Made by a program: the position numbers and the translations under genes
Shown here: positions 48,077 to 59,577 of the stretch, one piece after another
Position numbering within the stretch: the first letter of the stretch is position 1
Layout of the letters: every line of letters starts with the position of its first letter
The notes under the pieces: generated by a model
Seen by the model: the letters and a program-made list of their open reading frames with translations, nothing else
The model's database searches: none
Told to the model about the DNA's origin: nothing
DNA from: Armillaria gallica
Lineage: Eukaryota > Basidiomycota > Agaricomycetes > Agaricales > Physalacriaceae
DNA length: 64,000 nucleotides
Assembly: GCA_037576215.1 (NCBI GenBank)
Contig: JBANDB010000003.1
Location: 2,232,001 to 2,296,000 of the forward strand
Reading direction: 5' to 3'

Positions 48077-48492
48077 TGTTATGATTTTTTCACCTTTTTG
48101 CTTATCTTATCACTTATCTTATTGCATCATATCTTATTGCATCTTATCACCATTCGGCTGCCATGACTAAGTCAGATGACCTTCACCATTGTACTGTGAC
48201 ACATGGATACTGTATTGTTTTCATCATTCTACACGTTGCCAGATGACATCCTCTAATTATATTTAGCACACAGACTTTAGTATATAAGTAGTGTAGCTCT
48301 TGCTGTAGTATCCTCAGCTTTGAGCTAAGTTTATACATACCAGACTTTACTCCACCTCACTAGTCAAGTCACTAAGTGTTAACTGCCTACTCCCCAGTAC
48401 GACAAGCTCCATGTGACTCCCTGGGTGACTGTATGAGTGTGATACAGCCCTGGGTTTCTGCTTGCTTGTTATACCTGAGTCCAGGCCTAACA
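48077..48492 (+). repeat. 3' LTR of the second gypsy lineage
   Basis: It begins TGTTATGATT and ends GGCCTAACA, about 416 bp. It keeps the TTATC-rich 5' region, a TATATAA box near 48281 and CAGCTTTGAGCTAA near 48313-48326. The self-priming segment is therefore conserved between diverged lineages. Confidence 0.88.
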
Positions 48493-48754
48493 GAAATAAG
48501 ATCACCCAGATCGACACTTACAATCAAAGATGGGTGTTCCTGAAGGCATGCCTGTGGTCAAATTGAGGTCTTAATGAAAGGTATATTGACATAGAAATTG
48601 AGCCTGAAATAATGTACTACATGACATGAATGCTATGTACTATGTGAATCACTGTGACAGGAGACATGAGGTTTTTTTAAGCTGAAGTTTGACATCAGTT
48701 TGATGTTGAGCATCAGGATGAAGTGGAAATGACAGGCCTCCAACAGTAGCAATG
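48493..48754. other. Interval without a recognisable gene
   Basis: This is AT-rich DNA right of the gypsy LTR. No frame, RNA or repeat could be supported. Confidence 0.5.
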
Positions 48755-49636
48755 AAGTTGTTGTAAGGCTAGCAAAAAGTCGTGTCTGCATCTGCAAGAT
48801 CTTTTGTATATGCAAGGAGGGTTACCACCCGCTCTGAAGGGATCTGATAGAATCTGCTCCATCTGCGGATACAATAGAAAGAAGTAGTCCAAGCATCCAC
48901 TTAGGATGCTGAACTGAGAACAATTGTATGAAGATAGCGGAAGAAAGGAGAATTCCTTGCAATCCACTCACAATGCTAGGCTCAAAGATGGCTAGATATG
49001 CTTAGGAGAGTAGTAGGATTTATTCCTTTAGTGTGCTATGAGCAAGTGAGATTAACTAACTTTCTAAGTACATTGTGCATGCTTATATAGTAGCGGATCT
49101 GAATCTAGCTCCCTGCTTCCACACCTGCCCACTCCGATAGCCCTGAATTTATCCTCAAAGCTGGTATTTGACATGAGCTGTCACACTGAAATCCACTGCA
49201 CAAGCTACTCCAGTGTCATTGAACGCACTCTGCAACACCTTCCTCATCCAGTCTGGTTTAAGAATAGCCATATATGGCTATCCACTGTCAGCCAATTTGT
49301 CTGCTCTCTCAAGGATGATCCTTGTGCCATCTGCTGGCGTGGGCACTTCAGGTTGATAGCTGTCAGCTCCTGGAGCCTAGACTAGTCAAATTCCCATGAA
49401 ATGAGGCAGTTTCATGGTGGATAGCATATGGCCAGGCAGATGATGTATCACTTGGCAGACACAAAGTGGATGGGTGGTTCCCTGGGCGGATTCCACAGGA
49501 ATTCTGTTTTTGAATGGTAGGAAAGTGCAACTAGAGGAGCAGCAAGTGAAAGTAGTTGTAGCATAGCACCTAGTCACTGTATCAAGGTGAAAGCTAAAAT
49601 TTGGTGCACACATAGATGTGGTGCAGCACATTGTAG
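48755..49636 (-). mobile_element. Inverted partial copy of E3
   Basis: The minus strand is collinear with about 29614-30500 of E3, including the leader after the TATA box (GCATCCTAAG, GGATACAATAG) and the upstream block with GCCATATATGG. An internal deletion lies near 48775. Most differences from E3 are C-to-T or G-to-A, so it has lost nearly all CpG. Both termini are missing. Confidence 0.8.
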
Positions 49637-50216
49637 CACCATCAAAGTGACATTAGCACAAACTCATCAAAACAAGTTCACTCTGACCTCTCCTCAATCT
49701 CTTGCAAGGTTGGTGGTGACTAGTACCAGTACTGGTAACCAAGTGTAATGCAGTGATTGACAGTGACAGTAATACTGAGATGATATGACCATGGTTGTCT
49801 GAACAACCACATCAATGAAAGCCCTCTCACTGAGTCTCTCATCAGCTCCAAGGCTCCAAAAATGAATTCCAGCTATTATGTTGTCCTTTCTTGGAGAATC
49901 AAGCTGCATAATTGTTGTACATTTACCTGCAACACAATCTTTTCATCAAGGAGAATTGGTACCCTGCTAAGTGCAGATTGATCTCTTCTTGCTACCTTGG
50001 TCTTTCACTGCAACAAATTAGCATATTGTTGCTATGTATCAGAAATTGGAATGGTTATTCTTGTCAAAATTGCTATACCACAACTTGAAACTTCTCTCTA
50101 TTGGTGTCTTCTGAAACAATGCTTTATCCTTTATATGAGCAATGCACCTTAGTCCATCTTTGTCATCCTCTCTCTCTTGTTTGCCATTGCCAGTCTGAGT
50201 TTAACCACCAACTCTC
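49637..50216. other. Intergenic interval, possible minus-strand exon
   Basis: A minus-strand frame at 49694-49909 begins M-Q-L-D-S-P-R-K-D and contains D-E-R-L-S-E-R-A-F-I-D-V. It could be an exon of an unknown gene, but there is no supporting context. The rest is non-coding and presumably holds the promoter of the 7TM gene. Confidence 0.3.
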
Positions 50217-51565
50217 ATGGCTGCCAAAACAGAAAGTTCAGCAGGTTTTACTGCCCATAACATTTCTCTTATTTTCAAAAATCTTGATGCTACGTTGAAT
50301 CAGATCATTTTCGAAGGTCAATTATTTGGTATGAACTTTCATAACCTCCTTAATTTTTGGTCTAACTTAGAGACACATGTAGGCATATATACTGGAATTG
50401 TGGCCTTCACATTGTGGATCATCTGTGAGGATTCAAGAAAACATGTCCCTGCACATACTCTCCTATTTCTGCAATACTGAAATCAGTCACACAGATACCA
50501 AAAAATGTCAACCTGTTGGAAGAGCCATGATTGTGGTTATCATAATCATTCATGTCATGACTGCCATCAACTTTGCCCTCCATTGGCCATATATGTGCCT
50601 CATATACATCAAACATGGGCAAACCTTCATGGACAAATATCTAGCATATTTTGAGGCCATCAACTTGCAAGTTTCCATAGCAATCACAGGCCTCATCTCT
50701 AGTATCTGTGCAGACTCTGCCATGGTACCATAACTCCATTGAGTATGTGCCTGCACTGATGCTAAATGGCATCTTTATTCTAGATTTGGCGCTGCTGGAT
50801 GGTTTGGGGAAAGCGCTGGCCCATTGTCGTGCTTCCAATCCTTTTTTATATATCCGGAATTGGTGTGACAATCCCTACCCTCTAATATTTTCTGCTTATG
50901 CTGGGTTGATCCAGTTTTCAAAGCCATACTGATTTACAAAGAGTCCATTGACCCAGTGACAGATGCATTCAGTGATCATCTGACAATTCTCTATCTGACT
51001 TTTATCCTTGCAACGACCCTTTGGTGCACCTTCATGATCATTTTCCGTATCTTGAGTGTTGAAAGGGCCAGCACCAGATCAGGGGGACCATTCAGAGTGT
51101 ACCGCCATGTTATAGAAATTTTGGTTGAATCCTCAACTCTCTATGCAATATTTCTGCTCCTACATATAGTCTTGGTGGCTTGCCATAACATAGTAGGGTT
51201 CTACACAGATGTCATGGCAGCACTTGCAAAAGTATGATAAGGACCGTTACTTTCTTGGTATTGACAACCATCTCACTGCAATGTAATAGGGAGTTGCCCC
51301 TACACTTCTCATTGGGCGCGTCGCTGCAGGACACGCGCGGCCGGATGACTCTTGGGAGGGAAGCGTGATGTCATCGCTTCGGTTTGGGCAAGATAGTGAA
51401 CAGATGGGCTCCCAGGATGATGCTGCACAGAGTGTCACAGTCGACAATGACCTTGAAGTTCCGCCGGAAAGGGAGGATCACCTCGAGGGTGTCTCTGAAC
51501 ATGAGATGAACGATGAGGATTCGTTTATATTGTATGGTCATCGGCATACAGAAGTGCACCACTAA
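50217..51565 (+). CDS. Multi-pass (7TM-like) membrane protein, six exons
   Basis: The spliced model is open and in phase across exons 50217-50328, 50383-50424, 50495-50724, 50784-50862, 50915-51231 and 51290-51565, giving about 351 residues. All introns are 52-70 nt with GT..AG ends. Several hydrophobic helices are evident, for example I-V-V-I-I-I-I-H-V and L-Y-L-T-F-I-L-A-T-T-L-W-C. Family hallmarks seen are C-A-D-S-A-M-I-W-R-C-W-M-V-W-G, Y-R-H-V-I-E-I-L-V-E-S-S, and G-R-V-A-A-G-H-A-R-P-D-D-S-W before an acidic tail. This family is abundant in Agaricomycetes and has no established function; a receptor-like or transporter-like role is only a guess. It is the first host gene right of the transposon block. 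Confidence 0.82.
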
Positions 51566-51769
51566 CAACATTTTCCCATCATCCTATGTGCCGTTTACCG
51601 AGACGATCGTACAGTTCAGATAGATCATATTAACTACATACTCTCTCAATAATTCTTCGGTCGAAAATTTGTCGAAGCGAACATTCTAAGCGATAGTTAC
51701 CCCTTAATTATTGTCAGTAGATCTTGTTGTTGGGCTTTCCGACATGGTCTCTAGCTAATTGGAATGTTC

Positions 51770-52640
51770 ACCAATTTTATTTTGCTTTACCCTAGAATAA
51801 GCAATCGAAAGGAATGGGTACATGGAAGGATCAGTCGTCTTCTTTGATATACCTTCCAAGACAACGCCGACACCCTGAAAAACAAAATGCCCTCGGACGT
51901 CGGATGGTCCACCAGTCGTAAGTGCGACGAAAGCCCCAGTGGCTGAAGAGTTGAAGTATGCTGGAAGCGGCGAAGCCTGCCACCAGTACGTCCGTAGAAG
52001 ATCGCAATGCGTCGGACGGCGATGCAGACCATACGGCGGCCGAGGAAGGATATATACGCGGAACGTAGGCTGAAGACACATCTGGCAATGGAAATGGACC
52101 AGTTGCCGAACATGTTCACTGAGAGGGACTGGAGACAGAAAATGCAAGGAGTCGAAAATGACGATGTCAACGACTTAGGAGGCCGGTGAAGCGAGAAGAT
52201 GGTCCTGAAGACCAGTCCCATTCGTGTATCAGTCTGTGAGACATAGTTGTACAGCGCTGAGTTTCTCAGGGTCTAGTCCAGACTATAGCACGCATACCCA
52301 AGAAGGTCATGCCCGCCTCAATGAATCCAATGAGAAAGTAATCTCGCAAAAATGTGACGACGACATACCAAAAATGTCTTGTTCCAGTACTCTTCATGGA
52401 CACCTCCATCCCTGTACGGCGTCTCAATGGATATCATCGGTACGTTCTTTGGCGGGAAAGACAAGAAGACGAGGAGTCACTCGAATAGCGAGGATAGCAA
52501 GCTCACCTGTCTCGATTGCCAAAGCAAAGTGATCTTCATGGTTATCAGGACGCGCGAGGCAGACGATACCTCAACAGATCCCATTGTCGCTTCGCTTCGT
52601 ATGCGCAAATGATAATTATTCTAGCTGCGATAGCAAAAAT
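51770..52640 (-). pseudogene. Wax-synthase-like acyltransferase pseudogene
   Basis: The minus strand is homologous to the genes at 56653 and 58367. Recognisable pieces are M-T-F-L-G-M-R-A-I near 52308, H-E-W-D-W-S-S-G near 52215, the L-R-S-A-Y-I-S-F-L-G segment near 52050, and F-V-F-Q-G-V-G-V-V-L-E-G near 51870. A segment with the catalytic W-H-Q..R-H-E-F region is deleted and several frame shifts occur. The intron before M-T-F is still recognisable (GTATGT.. near 52380). The upstream exon can be followed weakly to about 52640. Confidence 0.75.
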
Positions 52641-53605
52641 ACCCTCTTCATGTCACGCTCGTGACTCTAGTGTCGCGTATATTCCAGACGTTCCGAGCAT
52701 CAGTAGACTGAGTCTGACGTTTACAAGGCGCCGAAGTTGCCGTGTTGTTAGATGTTTCCATGTGGGAGTCGGGTGGAAGCCCAGAGAAGGATCGAAGTCG
52801 CAGGGGCGCCCTGGTGGTATTTCAGTTTGCGCCTGGCGTCGTGCGAACACTGAATGTCAACACATCGTAAGATTGGGGAGGAAGCTGTACCGGTCCAAGG
52901 ATCATAGTGCGATGCATATGGGTGTCTGATCCTGCGCGCAGAATCATGAATACTTAAGCGAGAGAAGTCTGCGAGTCCAAGACGAAGACGGTAAGAAATC
53001 ATCATGTAATTGTTATGTAAATTTAACACTGTCAAGTGATCTTGGATAACGTAGAGTCCCATCGGCAAATCACAACATCCGCGTTTCAAATATAGCAGGC
53101 AAACATAGCCTTAGGTGTGTAGCTACAGATAACGAGAATGTAGCATTCATTTTGGAAGTCGCCATTGATTAAAGGGCGCCCATGAGGGAATTTCGATGTG
53201 CCGGAATGATAAACGATATGCGAAGATAAAACGCCGAAGATGTCAATGCTGTTCCAGAGTGGCTTCAGGCTTCAGCGGTCAAAGTCCAGGTGATGGGTTG
53301 ATAAGGGACAGCGAAGGTCCGTTCACGATATACGATTTTCCTAGTAGCTTGATGTTGTACGGTGTCCTTCCTCTCGAACTCTAAAGACCAGAGAGACAGT
53401 CGCTGCTGAGCCAGCCCTTGGCGTTGGAAGGTGATAGGCACGCTAAGGGCGCTGCCACCGCCACCGTCCGTATGACACGTCGGTCCGATTTCCGGTCTTT
53501 CGGAGCCAATTCAACAAACACCATCACGTGTTGCTATCCAACTCACACTCAACCACCGACGACGATTCGATTCGCGCGCCAGAGCGGGAGAAACACACCT
53601 ATAGA
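52641..53605. other. Intergenic region, no supported gene
   Basis: The minus-strand frame 52748-53089 and the plus frame 52516-52929 overlap, have no recognisable motif and lack splice support. The region probably contains the promoter of the SAP/KEN-box gene and the remnant 5' side of the wax-synthase pseudogene. Confidence 0.5.
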
Positions 53606-56243
53606 ATGGACTTGACGGCAACAGAAGACATTTTGCACAATTCCGCCGCGCTACACTCTCTCAAACGCGACCAGTTGATCCGTCTTTGCAAGATTCATGG
53701 TGTGAAAGCCTCAGGGAAAAATGTGGACATTGCTGAACGTCTGGCGAACATCCCGCGGCAAGCTACACAACATGCGCCACAACCCCAGCTCGTTACAATT
53801 AATGAAGACACCGTTACCAGCACTGGTACCACTAAAACAGGAAGCGACTTTGGGAGCGTCAAATGTTTGTCTGTCAAATCTTCTTATTTGACTTCTTCTC
53901 ATCCGAAGTATAGCATCATTATCATTAAAATCTATCGTGTCTTCCTTCGGTTTCACTTCCCGCAAAACCACCTCTACTCCGCCTACGTCAATATCCACCA
54001 CTGCCACCTCTTTGCCTTCTACAATGTCATCCCAGGATTCCCATGCAGCTAGCATTCCGCTGCCACCATCCCCACCACCTCCGCTGATCACTCCTTTCAC
54101 GCCTCCTCCTAACGTCGATACAGTGCGTCTGGTCGCTGCTCCCCGTCCGAGTGTGGGTGGCACACCCAGCTTACCGGCTTTCAAGACGACCTTCGATCTG
54201 GTGCTGGGTACCCCTGCGAAGTTCGGAGACGCTTCTGCAAAGGTAGCCAGGCACACGATGGCCGCTGAAAGAGACGGAGAAGAGAAGAAAGAGGAGATTG
54301 ATAAGGCCGCAGAAGTAGAGAAGGAACTGGTCGGGAATCTGAAGAATGCCGACAACAAGGAGGGCTTCACGGGGCGAAATGACCAATTTTCAGCTCTCCG
54401 GACACCTTCTCGAGCCAAGCTCCCGACGCCAGCCCCAGCATTCACTTTTGGCTCGCCTGCCCCACACGTCTTCCGCCCTGGGTTAAGTTCGAATGTCAAG
54501 GCAAGCGTGTTTGAAGAGATGATACGGAGAGCCACAGGCGAGTCAGACTCAGCAGGTGATGATACCTTCGTCGTCGTAGGGGGACCCGCCACTCCAACAG
54601 ACCCGAACAGACCCATTCGGCCTCTTCCCCGGAAGTCTCTACGTGTATCCGGTCCACCACCTCCACCCCCCGTCAAGTCTCCAGTTTCCACAGTCTCGGC
54701 ACGATTCGACAAAGCTCATGAAGCGGCGTTCAAAAAGATGACTGGAATCAACGAGGCCCGCGGGGCGATGAAGCGGAAGATGGAAGCGGAACCTAGTGTC
54801 AATGACCGCAGAGTAAGCACTAAGCTTGCGCCGAAAGCCTGTGCTGGCAGACCGAGCGTCATTGGTGCAAATGGCGTGAGAAGGACTAGCGGTGTACATG
54901 GGGGTAGGAGGAGCAGTGTTCGCCCTAGAACAAGTGCGGTTGGTGGGCGAAGAATCAGTATCAGGCCACCTCCTCCCCCTCCGTCGAGGAAGGGATTCAA
55001 CTTTGGATTTTCAGGTTTGAAGGGCTTGTTCTTTGGGAAGAAAAAGGATGAACTGGAAACCGATGCAAAACCTGCCGCTCCTACTAACGATACCGCCGTT
55101 AAGAGGAAGGAACTGGAGAAGGGAAAGAAACCAGGTTTGACAGGCTTGGGGTTGGGCAAAGTCGCGGCAACTACGGCTACAACTCAAAGTACAGCGATGG
55201 CTGCACCCTCGCGTAAAGTCTCTGCGCCTACGAATTCACAGAGTTCCTTGGTCCCCACCGGCAGGAAGGTCTCTGCTCCAACTACTTCCATTTCATCTAC
55301 CAGGGCGATGGGTCCTCCCACTACCACGAGCCAGAGAAAAGTATCTATGAGTTCTACGTCCAAGGTCGGTCCTTCGAGTGGGCTGCGACCCCCAACTGCC
55401 ACGGCGTCGAGTGTGACGACCAGAGGCAATGTATCGTCTACTACAAGAGGTTCCATTACAAGCACCACCGCTCGGGCCCCTGTGGCAGCGAGGAATTCGT
55501 CGTTGTCTTCGATAGCAAGGACTTCCGCAGCACGAACCTCGTCTATCAACTCCACAGCGCGGACATCTTCCGTATCTTCGAGTACCCGCCTCTCTTCAGT
55601 GGCTGCCAATACCCGGAGCTCCACGGCCAGGGGATCACTCAGTTCGACCACTGCCCTCGCACCGGCGTCTGCGCGGAATTCCTCGCTCACTTCCGCGGCC
55701 CGTGGTTCCATTGGGCGCCCCTCCGTGACCTCGACGCGTCCCTTGCGACCGTCTGCTGTGGGAGTATCGAGGCAGACGAAGCCCACGCTGGCGCGTGGAG
55801 AAAAAGAGAATGTCCCATTGCGGGGGGTTCCAGAAAGAGCTGAGCCAGATGTGCAGGATGAAGAACAAGGCATAGTTCCCAAGAAAATATTCAGTCAGCC
55901 CTTGACTGTGCCATCCGTGTCTTCGAAGAGTACGTTGAACCGAAGTCTGTCGGGGCGAAGGCCGAGGATATCGCGTACGACTGTGGTTGCGAGATTGGCA
56001 GCTAGGAGGGCTGGTCCTACGACTGCGCTTTCTACTGCTGGGTCGAGGAGGAGTTTGGTTGGAGGAGACGGCGGGGGGAGGGTGCGTTCGAGTTTTGGGG
56101 CTGGTGGGAAGGCGAATGTGCTTGGAGTCAACGGTGGGCCCAGGAAGAGTATGCCTGGCAAGCGGGGAAGCATGCAGTTGGGGAAGGGTGGTGCTAGGAA
56201 AAGCATCCCCGGGAAGCGGCCTAGTATGAGGATACCGGCGTAG
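53606..56243 (+). CDS. SAP-domain protein with basic Ser/Thr/Arg-rich tail and KEN box
   Basis: The start is ATG 53606; a 49-nt intron (53865-53913) joins two exons in phase, giving about 862 residues. Residues 10-50 resemble a SAP DNA-binding helix pair (L-K-R-D-Q-L-I-R-L-C-K-I-H-G-V-K). Then come a Pro-rich segment, a charged helical stretch (about 190-220), several polyproline runs, and a long low-complexity Ser/Thr/Arg tail. K-E-N at residues 717-719 (55803-55811) is a candidate APC/C degron. The C-terminus repeats G-P-R-K-S-M-P-G-K-R and G-A-R-K-S-I-P-G-K-R. The combination recalls nucleolar/spindle-associated proteins that bind chromatin and microtubules, but this is inference. Long antisense frames here reflect composition. 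Confidence 0.8.
53865..53913 (+). other. Intron in the SAP/KEN-box gene
   Basis: The donor is GTTTGT and the acceptor TATAG, 49 nt in all. A branch-like TTGAC lies 22 nt before the acceptor. It is required because the first exon frame and the long second exon are in different registers. Joining them restores a serine codon (T+CA). Confidence 0.75.
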
Positions 56244-56652
56244 ACCTCGAGATGTGTGAGGATTTTCTTGTTCATATTGTGTAAGATTTGGACATATTGT
56301 ATACATGTGTATCTAAGTATCTATATATCTGCGCTGGTACCAGAACTAATCATTATGTATGTGTTCAGTGCCACGACTAAGTAGTCGTGCGCATTACTAT
56401 AACTTGCTGGTGTACTAAATCTTTCTGTCATGGGCAGGGGTTTGCGTAAGCGTTGCTTCTTGTGACATCTGCTTATACTTCGCGCTGTGGAAGTGTGTAG
56501 ATTATTTACATCTTCGGAGAATTTTGAGTGAATGCAGAATCTTTGACCAGGCACCATTTACATAATTTATCGTGCTTGTATTTAATTAAGCTACATGGTA
56601 CGTTCCGCGTTCATTTTTGCTGGTCGACTCTTACCTTTGCTCTAGGTTATTT
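56244..56652. other. Intergenic region between the SAP/KEN-box and acyltransferase genes
   Basis: It is AT-rich and holds the 3' end of the upstream gene and presumably the promoter of the next. No RNA gene or repeat is recognised. Confidence 0.5.
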
Positions 56653-57853
56653 ATGTGGTCTCTTCCACAGCCTGATAATAGAGAACCGCTCAGCTGGTCA
56701 TCTGTCGCCACCATTTTATTACCTTCGCTAGCATGCTATTATGTGTGCGCCATCCTCACTATTCAACTCTACCCTTTCTACGTTCGCATGAGTTTTCTAC
56801 CAATAGCCTTAGGCATGCTGTACCGATGCGCTGTATCTCTTGATATGTCGTACACGAATGGAGGCCAGAATGATCGGTTCAATTACCGGAATGAGACTTT
56901 GCTGGTATGTCTCCGTCATTTCTGCTGCAAAAATACTTCCTCATTCGATCCCAGGCGGTCTTGACATTCTTGGGAATGCGTGCTATAGCCTGGACCTTTG
57001 CCGTGACTGCACCCAAACGACTAGATTCCAAGAGACCCAGCGCTGTACAGCTTTGCTTCGCAGGCCGATACCACGAATGGAACTGGTCTTCAGGGCTCCA
57101 TGTACCAGCCGAATGGCGTCCAACAAATTCAAGAACTATGTTTGTTCTCGCTACATTGGCCTCCCAAGTCCTCCACACCGTCATTTTCGATTCTTTGCAT
57201 TTTCATCTCCAGTCCCTCTCACCGAACACGTTCGGTTCCCCTACTGGGGGCACTATTTTTCCTGTCAACGGTGTTCCAAATCTCCGTTCCACGTATATAA
57301 CCTTCCTCAGTGGTATGGTCCTCTACAGTTCCGTCCAATCTGCGCACGACGGCTGTGCAGTCTTCTGTATCCTCTTCTTCCAGCAGAATCCCGCACAATG
57401 GCCCCCATTATTCGACCATCCATGGTGCTCGACATCTTTGAGAATCGGTTTTGGGCTAAAGGATGGCACCAGATCTTTCGACACGAGTTCATATCCTTGG
57501 GGGGCAGACCACTGTACGCGCTGAGTTTTGGACGTACCGGTGCAGTGCTCGGCGTATTTACCGCCTCTAGCATACTTCACCTTTTGAGCCACTGGGGTCT
57601 GGGTCGCGGTTCCGAGTGGTCGACTATCGGAGGGTACTTTATCATTCAAGGTGTCGGCGTCGTCTTGGAAGGCATATGGAAGAAGATAACTGGGCGTCGA
57701 GTTGAAGGCGTTCTAGGCTGGATATGGACCGTTGCTTGGGTGGTGGGATGGGGTAATATTATGATGGACGCATGGGCGAGGGCAGGGCTCATGGGTAGCG
57801 TCTTCTTCCCAAATGGGATGAGGCCCGTGGATGTAATGAAGAAGTTGCTATGA
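56653..57853 (+). pseudogene. Wax-synthase-like (MBOAT_2) acyltransferase with a 2-nt frameshift
   Basis: The family transfers acyl groups to alcohols or hydroxyls in membranes. Exon 1 (56653-56904, start M-W-S-L-P-Q) and exon 2 (from 56955, after a 50-nt intron) match the intact neighbour at 58367 throughout, including L-L-P-S-L-A-C-Y-Y, G-R-Y-H-E-W-N-W-S-S-G-L-H-V and N-T-F-G-S-P. At about 57441 the gene has two extra bases relative to its neighbour (TTGAGAATCGG against CTGAACCG), which throws the frame. The rest (F-W-A-K-G-W-H-Q-I-F-R-H-E-F to the stop at 57853) is open in the new register. The damage is a single event, so it is recent or an assembly error. Apart from this the protein would be about 380 residues. 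Confidence 0.78.
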
Positions 57854-58366
57854 GGTATCATGTCTATTTTGAAGCGCAATTCATTCGTGGGACCTTGTGT
57901 GAACAGCGAGGCATTGGAGACTGTACTCCATCTATTCATCCCTTTCAATTGCTTGTTCTATGACTTCATTAATATTTTGTGACGGCTGGCCTTCATCGAT
58001 AGAATTAAGGTTTTACGTGCGTGGAGGCGCAGACATACCTCTCTTCATATCCTGCTACCGCCGTGTCTGGAATCTGTATAGGAGCTTGAAATAGTAGTGA
58101 AAAATAAAATAAAATAAAAGTGAAAAAATATAGAGGTGTCGTGATCGCGTTGATGACGCGTGATGTATTTCAATTTCAACTTTCTTGTCCGGAGTCGCCG
58201 ACCACATTATCCATCGACTACCACGAACAAAACAAGCTGCGGCCATTTACTGTCTAGTCAGGCATATCTCTTTCTTGGATTTTTAGCCTAGATATTGTCA
58301 GTGTAATATCGAAATTCGTTGATTCTCATCTGACTCTCATCCTCGTTTTCCTAGGGGAAAATTAAA
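57854..58366. other. Intergenic region between the tandem acyltransferase genes
   Basis: It contains an AAAAT repeat run near 58103-58122. It presumably holds the terminator of the left gene and the promoter of the right one. No other feature is seen. Confidence 0.5.
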
Positions 58367-59577
58367 ATGCCTTTTCCTCCACCTATAGAACCTGACGGCA
58401 GGGAATCACTCAACTGGTCGTCCTTCGTCACAATTCTACTCCCATCTCTAGCGTGCTACTATGTGAGCGCCGTTCTCACCATTCGATCCTATCCCTTCCT
58501 CGTTCGCCTGTTTGTTCTACCGGTGACACTGTGCATACTGTACAGATGCTCCGTCTCGCTTGATTTATCACGCTTGAACGAGTCTGCACAGAATGGATGG
58601 TTGAACTATTGGAATGAGGCTCTGTTGGTAGGTGGACAAGCCTGTCAAAGCGTCTTTCTTACAAGAGTATCACATGGCAGCTGGGCATGACCTTCTTTAG
58701 CATGCGTGCTATCGCCTGGACTTTTACAGCTACGCCACCTAGAAGGATCGACTCTGGAAAGCCAAGCGCTGCACAGCTTTGCTTCACAGGACGATATCAC
58801 GAGTGGAACTGGTCTTCTGGGCTCCACGTCCCAGCGGAATGGCGTCCAACGAATTCAAGACCTCTGTTCGTTCTGGAAACGTTAGCTTCTGCGATCATTC
58901 ACGTTATCATTCTTGACATCCTCCACTATCATCTTCAATCTCTTTCACCCAACACGTTCGGTTCCCCAAAAGGGGGCACCATTTTCACTGTCATAGGCAT
59001 CCCTGATTTACGTTCCACATATATAACCTTCCTCAGCGGTATTGTCATCTACTGCGCCATACAATCCACGTACGATGGTTTCACGATCTTCGGTATCATC
59101 CTCTTCCTGCAGAACCCCACACAATGGCCTCCGCTCTTTGACCATCCATGGCGGTCAACATCCCTGAACCGTTTCTGGGCTAAAGGGTGGCATCAAGTTT
59201 TTCGACACGAATTCATCGCTGTGGGCGGTAGACCGCTGTATGCACTAGGTTTCGGTCGTGTTGGTGCAGTGCTTGGTGTTTTCACGGCCTCCGGGACCAT
59301 ACATGTCCTCGGGAACTGGGGTCTGGGTCACGAGGCAGAATTCTGGGCTGTCGGGGGGTACCTCGTCGTTCAAGGTGTAGGCGTTGTGTTGGAAGGGGTT
59401 TGGAAGAAGGTGTTTGGGCACCAGGTCGGAGGCGCTTTGGGTTGGATGTGGACTGTTGCTTGGGTTGTAGGGTGGGCCAACCTTCTGATTGATGCATGGG
59501 CGAGAGCAGGGCTCATTGGAAGCGCTTTCTTCCCTGGCGGTGCTAGACCTGTGGATGTGATAATGAAGTTACTATGA
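58367..59577 (+). CDS. Wax-synthase-like (MBOAT_2) acyltransferase, intact
   Basis: Exons 58367-58627 and 58681-59577 join in phase across a 53-nt intron to give about 385 residues. The start M-P-F-P-P-P is the first ATG and matches the neighbour's start position. Several hydrophobic helices are present. The conserved N-R-F-W-A-K-G-W-H-Q-V-F-R-H-E-F block (about residues 265-280) is the signature of the fungal wax-synthase-domain family, which includes O-acetyltransferases of secondary metabolism; its histidines probably serve catalysis. The substrate cannot be told from sequence. It sits in tandem with a frameshifted paralog, and a third decayed paralog lies 6 kb left on the other strand. 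It probably acts in the ER membrane. Confidence 0.88.

Noticed and set aside
53711..54712. Long minus-strand frame of 333 codons
   Set aside because: It lies antisense to the SAP/KEN-box gene, whose plus frame is longer, has a spliced start and shows domain-like features. The antisense frame reflects base composition.
55184..56306. Minus-strand frames of 232 and 223 codons
   Set aside because: They are also antisense to the low-complexity tail of the SAP/KEN-box gene and have no motif.
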